From Micrasema longulum (lineage: Eukaryota; Arthropoda; Insecta; Trichoptera; Brachycentridae): 64,000 nt of DNA. How positions within the stretch are numbered: position 1 is the stretch's first letter; the number at the start of each line of letters is the position of its first letter. Made by a program: the position numbers and the translations under genes. Under the pieces are notes generated by a model. It did no database searches. It worked only from the letters and a program-made list of their open reading frames with translations, and was not told where the DNA came from. This document shows, one piece after another, positions 43,825 through 55,018 of the stretch. Where the stretch lies: the NCBI GenBank assembly GCA_022494885.1, contig JAGVSM010002925.1, positions 1-64,000 on the forward strand. Direction: 5' to 3'.

Positions 43825-44310
43825 TATTATTAGAGCACACATAAGAATATGTTTATGTGTGCCCTACTATATAATATGTGGTGTGCCCTATTTCAAGATT
43901 TAAAAAAAATATATGATAATAATAATAATCCCTAAAAAAAAAATATATACACAAAGGAAAAATCGATATCGAATAATTTAAAAGTAGTAACGTATAAATA
44001 TGGAATATTTCACAATACAATGATATTCTTTCACAAAATTATCAATTCTAATAAAAACACAGAATTTTGAAAAAAACGTTTGATCAAAGCCAACCCGAAC
44101 ACGATCATAATACCAAAGAAAGGCGAAGCCATAAAATTCAATTTTATACAAAGAAGTAAAAAATTGTACATCAAATTACAGTATGGGGAAAAGCATTTAC
44201 GAAGAAAAAAAATGTACATCAAAATTCAAGCTGTAGGTTAAGACATATGTATATTAAATAATTTATAAATTAAATGTATTTACAATTTTATTATTAGAGC
44301 ACACATAAGG
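43825..44310 (+). mobile_element. Repeat R4 copies
   Basis: 43825-43905 is the AGAGCACACAT tail. 43960-44310 is a fuller copy ending with the same ATTATTAGAGCACACATAAG. Confidence 0.5.
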
Positions 44311-44783
44311 AGTAACTTTGAAATGGGGTACCTACAATTAAAGTTTCGTATTACATAAACTCTGCACTGTTTTTATTTATTATTTTTCAAAGTCTTCCTA
44401 GAAATAATATCTAAATATTTTTTTGCTGTAAAATGTATTTAAATTTAGCAACATCAAAAAGCATTTATTTGTTAATCCAAATCATATTGTGATGCGAATT
44501 CGTAATGGCTATGCTAATTATTTCATCAGTATTCTCAAGTGGAGATAAATAGGTACTGACGTTGGAGAAATTATCCAAAAACCTACCCAGATGACATTTT
44601 AATCCTTAAGGTTAACACCTTTGGTTAAATTTTAATTACAGGGGTAGGTACTAGGTACTTATAAAGACCACTCTTCATATCGACCATACCTTGATATTTT
44701 GCGAGTTTGTTTTTCTTTAATAATGAGAAATAGCTCGTAGCCGCGGATCTCACTTGTTCAGAATCCATGTTCGGGATTCTGCA

Positions 44784-44909
44784 ATGCAAAAATGTCAGAT
44801 TGAGGAGGAAGATCTAAACCGTTTTTATCGGGACCCAGATTGGAAAGGCTTCAAGGATGATATTGGAAACGCTCTTACGGCCTTAGAAAAAGCTTACCTT
44901 TTAATATAG
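44784..44909 (+). CDS. Unrecognised short ORF (41 codons)
   Basis: ATG at 44784 opens a frame reading MQKCQIEEEDLNRFYRDPDW and on to EKAYLLI then TAG. Its composition (no AT-run residues, balanced charge) is more protein-like than the surroundings, and the frame stays open upstream for about 20 codons. I do not recognise it. It may be a transposon remnant, an exon or chance. Confidence 0.2.
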   Translation: MQKCQIEEEDLNRFYRDPDWKGFKDDIGNALTALEKAYLLI

Positions 44910-45269
44910 AAATCGAATTGTGTATTTAATTTTTTGAAATTACGACAATGAATTTATATAACAAACCACTGAGCGCCGTCTAATTTTGAGATATTTCGTT
45001 TTCTACGATAATCAGATATGTAGATATATTTCACAAGATAGAATATACACTTGTGTGTATTCTGATGACGTTCGAGTTTATCAAGCAGTTCACATCTTAA
45101 ATGAATCGTGAAAACATCAGCGTAATCTAGAATAGGTAGAAATAATGCTTGTATGAGTAAGCATTTTGTACGAATGGGTTAGAATTTTTGTAGCCATTCA
45201 AGTGAGTATAGACTGAAACATATTTTACGACTTAATTCATATGAATAAGCTCGCCAGAATAGATGTTCA

Positions 45270-46230
45270 GATTCAAGATGAAACTGATATCCGAATACTA
45301 TCCGGCATCCGTCCTATCCGGCCGGCCTATCCGGCCTATCCGGCCGGATATTTGATAATGACTCAATATCCAGCGGATACCTAATATTGATTGAGCTGGC
45401 GAAATTTCATGAAATCAACGCTACTTAATTAATTTATTGATATCTACCGTGTTTGGGAAAAATGAAGGAACCCTCATTATTTAAAAAAATGACTTTTTTG
45501 AATAAAAAGGTTCATTAGTGTTCAGTGTACTCTCCAGAAAAAGAATTTGACATGCAAATAAAAAATGATAGGCATTTTTTTATATGGATAGAAAGTTTTA
45601 AAAAAAATTAAAATTATACTTGGGTGGAAAAAAATAAAGCCCACAAACAAAAACTATTATTTAAATTTATTTCAACAGAGAAGAAAAACATTTTTGAGAA
45701 GGGAATATGGAAGTCTAGGCATTTACAGGGCTTATGGCCTGTCATTGGCTGGTTTAAGTGGCCACTTTACACACTGTGTAACATTCACCATTCTGCCCAT
45801 GTTTGAACATCCACATTGCCTTAACTCTTCCATCTGTTGACTTTTGTGAAGTAAAAGAGCTGAAACCTTTATCGAAGCTTGCCAGTCTGCAAGCATTTGG
45901 ACATACTCAAACATTGTTGAAAAACTATTATAATGAAGAAGTTCAGAGGTATTTTACTACTTTTAAATTAAGCCAAAATTTTGGTGTGTCGTATTATCAG
46001 CGCTATGACCGCGCTCAAGAATACATTTTTTTATACCATGTTGATATGCAAATCATTGATCAAAAAGTTATCATTAAAAATATCATAAAAACATTTTGAC
46101 CCTTTTTTGATTTATGGCCATTAAATATTTCGATCCGGCGTCGGCGGTCGGATGTATGTCCGCCTATCCGAATTAGGGGCCGCCGAATATCGGGTATCCG
46201 GCCAAACCACTATCCGTTTCATCACTAGTT
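45270..46230. mobile_element. DNA-transposon remnant with CTATCCGGC repeats, carrying an R1 copy
   Basis: The left side has GATGAAACTGATATCCGAAT and the short tandem CCTATCCGGC motif (45310-45355). The right side, inverted, reads GATGAAACGGATAGTGGTTT and GGCCGGATACCCG. These look like related termini, possibly hAT-type, about 960 bases apart. An R1 copy sits inside (45657-45930). Confidence 0.4.
45657..45930 (+). repeat. R1 copy
   Basis: A well-conserved unit: AACATTTTTGAGAAGGGAAT, GCATTTACAGGGCTTATGGC, CACACTGTGTAACATTCACC, AAGTAAAAGAGCTGAAACC. Confidence 0.75.
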
Positions 46231-46659
46231 CATGCATTAGTACTCATAGATTTGTACAGATTTCGTGTATCGGTTACTGGTACTATTGACAGCTAGAGCA
46301 GTGAGAGAAGTTAGTACGTCTAACTTAGTAAGCATTTTTTGATTATTTGCAAACATAATTTGTGCTGATGGATTAGTGAGTAAACCATATTCCTTTGTCC
46401 ATGTTGACAAGCTATTTAGTGTAGGTTTAATTGTAAATAAAGATAAATAAATAAACATATAGGTAAAGTCATAATACAAGTTTCTCAAATATCATCTCAT
46501 AAATAAACCGTGTGAAGTATGTCTCGTACAATAATTAGATCAAACGATTCATGTTACATATAGCAGAGATTATGTTTGTGAACCTCTAGTATAGATTGAT
46601 ATAGTTAAATTGTGAGTACCAATACAGTAACTTAAGTCTTAACATATTCAATATTTGTG

Positions 46660-47360
46660 TTTGGATTTTTTTTCCTTAAAACAAATATTTAATGCATTGA
46701 ACCACGTTATTTCGGTTTTTACTCGTTCATCATCATCATTTCATTTTCAGTTCTTCATCTGTTCCCTAGTTCGCCCGCACCTAGAGTATTCCTCTGTTAT
46801 CTGGTCTCCATATTATGAAGTTCACATAAAAAATATTGAATCAGTTCAACATCGATTTTTCAGAAAGATAGGCTGGAGGTTGGGCTTATCCGGAAACCAA
46901 TATACGTATAATGAGTTAGAAACTAGCGTAAATATATCTTCTCTTTAAGACCGTCGAAATAAATCCGACCTTAAAGTAAAATTCTTAACTCACTCTTTGA
47001 TGCGCCTGAACTACTGAGCTCAATAAAATTAAATATCCCAACTAGAAACCTCAGACAAAACTTACTCTTTCATACCGATAACCATAGAACTAGCTATGGT
47101 TTTCATTCCCCTATGCCCAGAATTCTTAGGTCTGCCAACAATCATACCAGTCTTAATTTCTTTGATATCAAGTTGTCCTCTTTCATACGATCACTGAATC
47201 AAATTCAATAATAAACACCTCTCTCCCGCTTCCACTCCCACAAAGTTTACTATAAACCATTGTCTTTCACTTGCCTTTATAATAATTTTCTATGTATATA
47301 TATGTACTTAAAAATGCCCATTGGGCGTATATATAAATCAATAAATAAATAAAAAAATCC
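46660..47360 (+). mobile_element. Jockey-like LINE 3' end
   Basis: The frame to 46948 reads SLVRPHLEYSSVIWSPYYEV, HIKNIESVQHRFFRKIGWRL; later frames read LNTSRN-like and FHTDNHRTSYGFHSPMPRIL. The tail TGCCCATTGGGCGTATATAT precedes (AAAT)n. Confidence 0.75.
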
Positions 47361-47620
47361 CCTTCCGCATCCTATGATGCATAGGGTACTGCATTGGTAA
47401 ACCAAGCGCAACGTATTTTGATCATTTTTGTTACATAAGGTAAAATGATCAGTCTTACCCTTTAGGTGCCGGTCCAGGGACTATGAAATATTTTAATGTA
47501 AAAATGCCTTTTACAATAAATATATTATATGTCAAACATGTTGGAAATCGAACCCGAGATCTTTTGCATGGTAGGCAAATGCGCAGACCACTACACCACA
47601 AGGTCGACAAACTCGTTCAA
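47345..47620 (-). mobile_element. tRNA-derived SINE1, nearly complete
   Basis: Minus strand: GACCTTGTGGTGTAGTGGTC (box A), CGGGTTCGATTTCCAACATG (box B), body GGACCGGCACCTAAAGGGTA, AGACTGATCATTTTACCTTA, CAGTACCCTATGCATCATAG. Confidence 0.75.
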
Positions 47621-47739
47621 GATGGACAAATAAAAAAATCACTCAAAGTATTTACAAACAATGCCATATTAATAGTAGATATATGAAGATGTTGAAGAAA
47701 AAAAGGCAGTTATAGGAAAATAAAACTTATTTATACATT

Positions 47740-47890
47740 TTTAAAGTAATAAAGATCTATGAAATACTGTCCAGTAAAAAAAATATTTTTTGTTACTTAT
47801 TATTACATAAACAATATTTTAAAATTTGTAATTTTGAATTCCCGCGAAAATGGCCATTTCATTGGCCACGCTCTCTTATACGTCACGATT
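47740..47890 (+). repeat. Dispersed repeat R3, copy 2
   Basis: Matches 19230-19400. An R1 fragment follows at 48155-48310. Confidence 0.45.
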
Positions 47891-48154
47891 CATGTTGTTC
47901 CTGACGATTCGAATTCGTTTAGAGCATTGTCACGAATCTTGACGTCAAAACTATCAAGGCAAACATGTCGCATTTTTTTAGCGACGTAATTTAAAAAATA
48001 ATGTTTTTCAAATTTATGTATGAAAACACTTCTCCACAATATCCATATTGATTTTGTAAATACAACTAATTACTCTTAATCTATTTCATATATTTTTATC
48101 GGTATTCGTAGTATGTGATATTTCCATATTTAAATAAACCTTATTGTGCAATTG

Positions 48155-48310
48155 AAGTTTATTGCAACACAGAGGCCAAACATTTTTTCACCATTCTGCC
48201 CATATTTAAACGTCCACATTTCCTCGAATTTTCCATCTGTTGACTTTTAAAAAGTAAAAGAGACATATCGATGTGGCTGAGAATCATGCATGTGACTGAA
48301 TTATTTCAGC
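48155..48310 (+). repeat. R1 copy, internally deleted
   Basis: AGGCCAAACATTTTTTCACC joins directly to CATTCTGCCCATATTTAAAC, skipping the TACAGGGCTTATGACC part. Confidence 0.5.
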
Positions 48311-48464
48311 TTCTAGGCTACTTTCTTTTTTTAGGCATTGTATTTAGTTATGTACAGAAAACCATGATTAGCCTATAATTTTTAAATATTATCTTTTTCG
48401 TTTTAATAGCTGTTGCTTTCTTAAAGTAAATAAATAAATTGTCTTTGGACTAGCATCTGTAGAG

Positions 48465-48680
48465 TGACCTTACCTCCCTGTAACATATGATAAGGGTACG
48501 TGGCATTTGATTGAACAATGAAGTACCCTTCGCATTATCGGGTGATTATGATGATTTAACTTAAGGGCGGTTTTGAAAATAACTACTTAAAAATGAAAAA
48601 TATTAATAGGTTGTGGTAGAGTTTGAACCTTGGATCTCTGATTCGTAAGTCCGCTCACTACCATGGTACCACATCAGATA
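48465..48680. mobile_element. SINE1 body fragment (+) and a tRNA-like head (-)
   Basis: 48465-48560 resembles the SINE1 body (GACCTTACCTCCCTGTAACA, AAGTACCCTTCGCATTATCG). 48595-48670, on the minus strand, reads GATGTGGTACCATGGTAGTG and CCAAGGTTCAAACTCTACC, a tRNA-like head of another type. Confidence 0.4.
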
Positions 48681-48779
48681 AATCTGAAGAATTATTTATA
48701 AGGAGAATGCAAGATGGAAATCTAAATATTTTCAGGGCTTACGCTTCAGAAACACTATAAAATATTACACTAAAAATCA

Positions 48780-49200
48780 TCGTCATACTCCTTTCCGCAC
48801 TCAGAGGTGCATAGGGCACTGCATTGGTAAACCAAATGCAGCATAGTTTGATCATCCGTTACACGAATAAGGTTATCAGGCTTACGCTTCCAATGCCAGT
48901 CCAGGAACAATGAAATATTGCAACGAAAAAAAAAATTTTACAGTATTTTTTCTAAGTGCATTAAAATTTTGACAAGCCAATGACAAGTCAAAAACTTAGA
49001 CTTCCATTTTCCCTACTTAAAAATGTTTTCCTCGTCTGTTGCAATGGATTTCAATCTTAATAACTCCCTGCGGAGTAAAATCCAGCCATGTCTGTTAACA
49101 TTTGGATATGCTTGAAATATTGCTGTCATTAATCGAACATGAGATACGAGACCTCATGTATGATAGGCAAACACGCTTACCATTACACCACGAGGCGAAC
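48780..49200 (-). mobile_element. SINE1 split by an R1 fragment
   Basis: The body at 48780-48920 (CGCACTCAGAGGTGCATAGG, TTGATCATCCGTTACACG) and the head at 49125-49195 (CCTCGTGGTGTAATGGTAAG on the minus strand) are separated by a minus-strand R1 piece at 48970-49125. Confidence 0.55.
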
Positions 49201-50085
49201 TTATAAATTATCGCTGCAAACCGATAAATTAAGGACACCTTTAATTGCTTTAATAATACGTAATTTTGATATCAACAAAAGTTGAATATGATTTATTTTG
49301 ACAGGAAAATGAATAATTATAGGTTTGCTGTCAGTACGTAAGGCCTATTTCACACGCATCGTACACACGGCACGGTAAAATTAGGGTGGATTGACTTTTA
49401 TTTATTAATTCTCGTGTGTTTATTAATTTCTCTTATATTTTTGAAATGATCAAGCTGTATTTTTTGTTATCTTCAAATGGACATTTTTGCAATGCATTTG
49501 GAAAGTAAAATTTGTATAACGGGAAGAATGAGTGAGACGCTAATACAGCAATAAATCTGTATAAGAGAGAACTCGCAACAAGGAAGACAGGGACGCTGTT
49601 CTGTGGTCGGTGTATGAAAAGAGATCTAGTCGGTTATTGGTTGTAAGCGGGGGTGCACGCATGTGAGATGACCGGCGTATTTGTGATTTAAAATTTATTT
49701 TGCTACATCATTTTATTTTTATAAATCATGGAAATTTTTAACTTACTACGGTACTTTTAACTTTTAATCCGATATTATTTTTATGTAAGATTTCAACTCC
49801 TGTATCTTCATTAAAGTCTTGATTAAAATTGATTATGTGATTTGCAAATTTGGAGAAATTGTTATTGTGAAGACACATCATATGTTCTTTAACACGAATA
49901 TTAAATTTTTTTGATGTTTCTCCAACGAAAACTGGAAGATAAGAAATGGATTTAATTTTATTTAATTGGTAAACCCCCGAATTCTTTAAAAAACTATTAA
50001 ATCTTTGTTATTGAGCAATAATATACCAATATTGATATTTGTATAAAAATCAGGCTTGATATTGTTTGATTAAAAATTGGATATT
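49200..50085. other. Gene-free stretch
   Basis: No recognised coding or repeat family. Confidence 0.35.
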
Positions 50086-50086
50086 G

Positions 50087-50130
50087 GTGTCCTGACAAAG
50101 AGACGGGTACGTCTTGAAATCGGTAGACAT
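50087..50130 (+). ncRNA. Hammerhead-like motif A3
   Basis: Stem I GTGTC/GACAT, core CTGACAA (one change), stem II GAGAC-GGGTAC-GTCTT (5 pairs, one G-U), GAAA, then TCGG-U-A. Confidence 0.52.
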
Positions 50131-50205
50131 AGAAAAGTTGGCAAGTGGTTAAATACAAATATTTAATAACATTTAGTAAAACGTTTGACCACAAAGTTAA
50201 TGCTT
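50087..50205 (+). mobile_element. Family A single arm
   Basis: Matches the right arm of 2748-3000 and continues with AACATTTAGTAAAACGTTTG and ACCACAAAGTTAAT, the inverse of the outer left arm there. Confidence 0.6.
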
Positions 50206-50219
50206 TAAATATTAATAAA

Positions 50220-50510
50220 TTTAATCGAATATTGGCTTACACGTTGCCAGTAATATCTTTTACAATAAGTATTTTGATTTGCCGTTAATATGACGTTGTA
50301 CTTCCAACGATACCCAGTTTTTTTTATAAATAAGTGAAATAATTGCTTTCGAAATTAGTTTAATTCCAACTCGAGACATTTAACAATAAACTTGACATTT
50401 TGTGTATTTCATAGGTAACTGGTTCATGTATAAATGTACATGCATATACAAGAATAAAGTTAACCTTAAGAAAATAAATTATCGGCGAACGTCAAAGGGA
50501 ACCAGGGCCG
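50220..50510 (+). repeat. Repeat R5, copy 1
   Basis: About 290 bases duplicated in direct orientation at 52140-52430; shared blocks include TTCCAACTCGAGACATTT, ACAATAAACTTGACATTTTG and AGAATAAAGTTAACCTT. A left-end fragment of the GGGCCCC MITE follows at about 50505. Confidence 0.6.
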
Positions 50511-50599
50511 CGATTACAATTGGAAGCTAAGGACGTCATACCTTCATCATGACGGCATAGCTGAAGATAAATTCTCCCCAGCGATTACGAAGATACACT

Positions 50600-51685
50600 A
50601 CCGACCCCCTAACTTCTCGTTATATAAAAATTATGTTCAAGTGAGAAATTGCTTTGAAGTGGTCACTTTTAATCACAGAAGCCTATTTAAAATACAAAAG
50701 AGAACTCTTTAATTTATAACATTGTAAGGAATGCGGAGTAAAGTTTCTGCGACACTTATTTTTTGAATTCGATTATATTACGTCAGAGATGACAAGTCGG
50801 TAGAGCATATCGAGGTAGATAGAGATAGTACATAAGTTAAGTATATCGTCTTGGTATGTACCGATGAAGATAGCGTTTGTTATTGTCCACCTGTAGCTCA
50901 ATCACAAATAACTATCGACGTCCTAATAAACGACGTGATAACAATTTCTCACGGTTGTTTATCGTATTCGCGATCATAATGTAACATCCGTGAATACCTA
51001 ATATAAAATGTTAAAATATTCACGTTTCGCGACGTATAATCCTGCTGCGCAATCACATATTTGAATTTCACCGGTGTAAATTTGGAAAATATTCCAAAAC
51101 TTCTATTTTTATTTATGTATTTATTATTTATCATGCTATTTATTGCATTTAGCCGACGGTTGGCAAGTCAAATGTCAAGAAAAGCAGGCGCCACAGTTTT
51201 CATTTATTTTTATTTTTTATAGTAAACGCCAATAAACTACATTTATTTACGAGGAAAACGAAAAACGAACCGACCCGAGCGTTGACTTAGAGATTACACA
51301 CGCGTTGACTTATTTATTTATTTATTTATGCTTTATAAAGTTAGTTCATAACATTTTAAGAACTAATATAAACTTTTAATAATATTATAATTTTTTTATC
51401 AAAATTTCTCAATTATATATTTTTTCAAATTAATTTTAAATATTTCAATTTTATCTATTTCTTTTATTTCTTCAGATTACTCATTGTACAGCTTCAATCC
51501 CTTGTACAATGAGTTTTGAGATTCTGTTTTTTCCTCATTGGTAATCTTATCTTTTTTTTACCCCTTGTTTCATATGTATGACATTGTTGGTTAAATTTAA
51601 TGACTGCGATAATTTAAGCATGTTCATTATTGTTCATTGTGATTGCTCAAATGCTTAGCATGTTTTTAAGCACGTCGATAGTTAC
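50600..51685. other. Gene-free stretch with LINE tail remnants
   Basis: 51305-51330 is a (TTTA)n run and 51330-51570 looks like a reversed LINE tail. TAGCTCAATCACAAATAACT at about 50895 recurs inverted near 51905. No gene. Confidence 0.35.
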
Positions 51686-51890
51686 AATATTTGAGTTTGT
51701 CCAAATGTTTGTAGACAATAGACTGGATTTCACCCCCTCGGGAGTCATTAAGATTAACAAATTACATTACACAGTGTGTAAAGTGGCCACTTAAACCAGC
51801 CAACGACAGGTCATAAGCCCGCCCTGTAAATGCCTAGACTTCTATATTCCCTTTCTAAGGTATTCTCCATCCCTGTTGTAATTTCTTAAA
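51685..51890 (-). repeat. R1 copy
   Basis: ACACAGTGTGTAAAGTGGCC, CCAACGACAGGTCATAAGCC, CTGTAAATGCCTAGACTTC; CCC GCCC insertion near 51820. Confidence 0.7.
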
Positions 51891-52139
51891 CGTCGATAGT
51901 TATTTGTGATTAAGCTACTGGACTGGTATTACAAACGCTCTCACGATCGTAAAAAATCTCGGGTATTTACATACAAAATACACGAGATGAAAGTGTTTTC
52001 TACGGCCGCGAGAGCGGTTCAGAATAGCACCGCTGGTGCTGGTGTTGTAGTGTCTTTTTTCCTGATTACAAAAATGTTCAGTTCTTGATTTGACAATAAG
52101 ACAAGTTCCATAATATAAATACCCGTCAATGTTAAAAAA

Positions 52140-52430
52140 TCTAATGTAATAAATATTGGCCTCTACGTTGCCAGGTAATATATTTTTCATCGAATAATTT
52201 GTTTTGTCATTAATATGAAGTTTGCCCAGTGATACGATGTTTTTTATAAGCGAGTGAAATAATTACTTTCCAGATAAGTTTTATTCCAACTCGAGACATT
52301 TTACAATAAACTTGACATTTTGTGTATTCCATAAGTAACTGGTTCATGTATACTAACATAAACAAGAATAAAGTTAACCTTTTGAAAAGAAATTACCGGC
52401 GACCGTCAAAGGGAATCAGTGGCCTTATTT
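52140..52430 (+). repeat. Repeat R5, copy 2
   Basis: Direct duplicate of 50220-50510, 1.9 kb away. 52500-52580 that follows matches the 3' end of the CR1/L2-like LINE at 9280-9340. Confidence 0.6.
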
Positions 52431-52599
52431 TGCAACTAATTCGTATCGTAAATTCATTAGTTTCGTATAAGAGAGAACGAGAGCAAAATACGATTTTGAT
52501 TGCGTTAGAGTAAGATGAATTTGTGAGCCCTTAAGGTGATTTTCGCAAAAATGGCGTTTTATAAATTATCCAAATATATATGACAAACGAACGAACTTA

Positions 52600-53400
52600 C
52601 GAAACGAAATAGTTTAAAAAAATTTTTTTTAGTTTATTTTCTTTGATTTTAGTTTTATTAGTAAACATACAGTACAGTTACATAGTTTTATGTTTTACTG
52701 GACCAGTGAAGTTTCCATATTATAAAGAAATTATATGTAAAGTTATTAATGAAAGTACAGAAAAGAGAAGGATAAAAAAACATAAACTTGTTTAAAAATG
52801 ACGCAAATGACGTAGATATATTTAATATAACACTTTTAAATTTTAAAAGGCAGTGTATCAATTTACTATCTTCAAATTGTAACACCTAATTTTACTATGT
52901 TGATTTCAATTGTTTACCGTTTATTGAGTTATATATGTATTCTAAATAAGTATTTCTCTAACTTTTTATAATTTTAAGATTATTTTTATACAACCTATAC
53001 GCAAAAATGTACTTCTGTTCTCTACTACAATATATGTATGTATTATTATGTATCCTCATATATTTTCGACTAATATGTAATGATTTTTTTTATTTTTTAG
53101 TAAAAAAAAATTCTCTTCTTCATTCATTTTTATTTTTGCTCCTTTCTTTGTGTAAAATGTATTTCTGTCTTCATATTTAAAAATGCACTTCTGTTCTTTC
53201 CACTTTTATACTAATATGTAAAGATGATATTTTTGATATTTTTCTTTTTCTTCTAAAAATCATTTAAATATTTTTTTCTACTTCTTTGTAAAACACATGT
53301 CTGTCTTTATTTGAATATATGTATGTAAAACGTGTAAAAGCCTGAAAGGCGTTTAAATAAATATAAAATTAAAACTAAAGTTCAAAAAATATTTTAAAGT
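52600..53400 (+). other. AT-rich stretch ending in a LINE tail
   Basis: T-rich, with several ATGTATTTCTGTCTT-like repeats (53030-53320), ending AAAGCCTGAAAGGCGTTTAA and an A-rich tail, the pattern of a Jockey-like 3' end. Confidence 0.4.
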
Positions 53401-53749
53401 TTGTAGTTTGTAATTAGTATTTACAAATGGAAAATAATATGAAAAATGAAGAAAATTTGTAAAAGTAATTAAAAGTTAAGAATTAAAATAAAGAATGAAA
53501 AACATGCTCAGATGTAAAAATAAAATAAAATAGTAATAACATTTTTAAATAGGAAAAGTATAAATATACACATATGTAGGTTCATATTTTAAGGGATTTT
53601 AAGGGAATAAGCTTCCTGATAATACTCTACTATACTATACACGGTGTTTTAGGGCCAGACCGCAAAATTTCAGAGGAACACTCCTCATGGTAAACTTTTT
53701 AAAAAATCCTAATATTTTTTTCACAAAAACTAAAAATGGAATCAATACT

Positions 53750-53960
53750 CGATTTCTCGCTCTAGCGTTCCTTCCACTTCAGCACTAAGCAGATTCTTTA
53801 TCAAGGTATAATTAAACTCATGAATTCTTTCTCATTCTATTCTGTTAATATTGTGCTTCGTTTGGAACTAATAAATCAAGTCTTTTTGTCTTGTAAGGAT
53901 GGAAAGCGTTATTTGAGATAGATACGCTTAAAACTAGACAAGAGTAGACTAAAGGAAATG
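53750..53960. repeat. Family E relative, decayed
   Basis: TTCTTTATCAAGGTATAATT and GAGATAGATACGCTTAAAAC, AAGAGTAGACTAAA match the centre of the 32500-32790 element. The GAAACCGGT half is gone. Confidence 0.4.
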
Positions 53961-54019
53961 TTGTTTATTTGTTTTTTTCTTATGATGAATAGCCTTTTTA
54001 ATTTCTAAGAATCTCGCAA

Positions 54020-54698
54020 CTCGGCGTACCATGTTGGATATGAGCTTTCTCTATGAAATTGTTAATAACCTAATTGATAGCACAGAAACTGTTAAAAGCA
54101 TTTCATATAGAGTCCCTGTCCGTAGAACCCGTCAATCTGTACTCTTCGACATTCCTAACTCAATGACTAATCATATGAAAAATAGCACTCTTAATAGACA
54201 TTTTAAATTTATCTCCTGCTTAACTTTTACTTTTAACTTTTAATTTGGATTTTGAATTTTATCTTTTAATTTTAACTTTAAATTTTAACTTTTAATTTTA
54301 ACTTTTAATTTTAATTTTGGGTTTCCATTTTATTTTTAATTTCAACTTTAAATTTCAACTTTTCATTTTTACTTATTCATATGAGTATGAAGATTTACTG
54401 CCTGCATTTAATTAATTATTGTTGGTTGTGAATTTTTACTAAGAATTATAAATGTTCTTGGAAGCAGAGAGAGAGAGGATAGGAAAGTAGAGTTGGAGCT
54501 ATACAATGTCTTATCCCTTTTATGTACTTTTTATTTAATATTTTTATTTTTTTAGACCTTATTTATTTTTGCCCCTCTCCTCCTGCATTCATAATAAATT
54601 AATGTGAAATCTGTAATTGGTCTAACTTTTTTTAATTGTTCTTTTGTACTTTGTATTGATATAAAGATTGTATGATTTCCTTAATAAATAAATAAATA
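54020..54698 (+). mobile_element. LINE family J2, 3' end
   Basis: The frame to 54243 reads MSFLYEIVNNLIDSTETVKS, ISYRVPVRRTRQSVLFDIPN, SMTNHMKNSTLNRH, a Jockey-like C-terminus. A long TTTTAACTTTTAATTTT-type tract and the tail TTCCTTAATAAATAAATAAA follow. It ends 180 bases upstream of the cuticle gene TATA box. Confidence 0.75.
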
Positions 54699-54878
54699 CC
54701 AAAATGTGGTGTATAGGGCTGAATTAAAAATACTTGAATAATTATTTTATGCACGCGACTAAAAGACTTGGACAATTGGTCAAATGCAACTGGATCAACT
54801 TGATTATAATTTTTGATTCGCTTGTGCGAACAAGTTCTTATCGCCTCACATATGAGCAGCCACCGGGAGTGGCGGGAG

Positions 54879-54886
54879 TATATAAG
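54879..54886 (+). promoter_or_regulatory. TATA box of the cuticle protein gene
   Basis: TATATAAG lies 32 bases before a CAGT initiator-like site (54910-54913) and 128 bases before the start codon at 55007. This fits the strong TATA-type promoters of insect cuticle genes. Confidence 0.65.
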
Positions 54887-55006
54887 CGTCCTAGATACGT
54901 CCTTTGGTACAGTTTTGTTCAACAGTCCTACGAGGATTGTCTCTAGGAGGTTGCAAACAGTGATTCAACGATTATTTCATTCAACTATTCGACGAACTAA
55001 TCAAGG

Positions 55007-55018
55007 ATGAAAGCCTTT
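55007..55018 (+). CDS. Cuticle protein exon 1 (MKAF)
   Basis: ATG AAA GCC TTT followed directly by donor GTAAGTAC. It sits 121 bases after a TATATAAG box and supplies the missing start of the signal peptide encoded in exon 2. The upstream sequence 54911-55006 is the likely 5' UTR. Confidence 0.72.
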
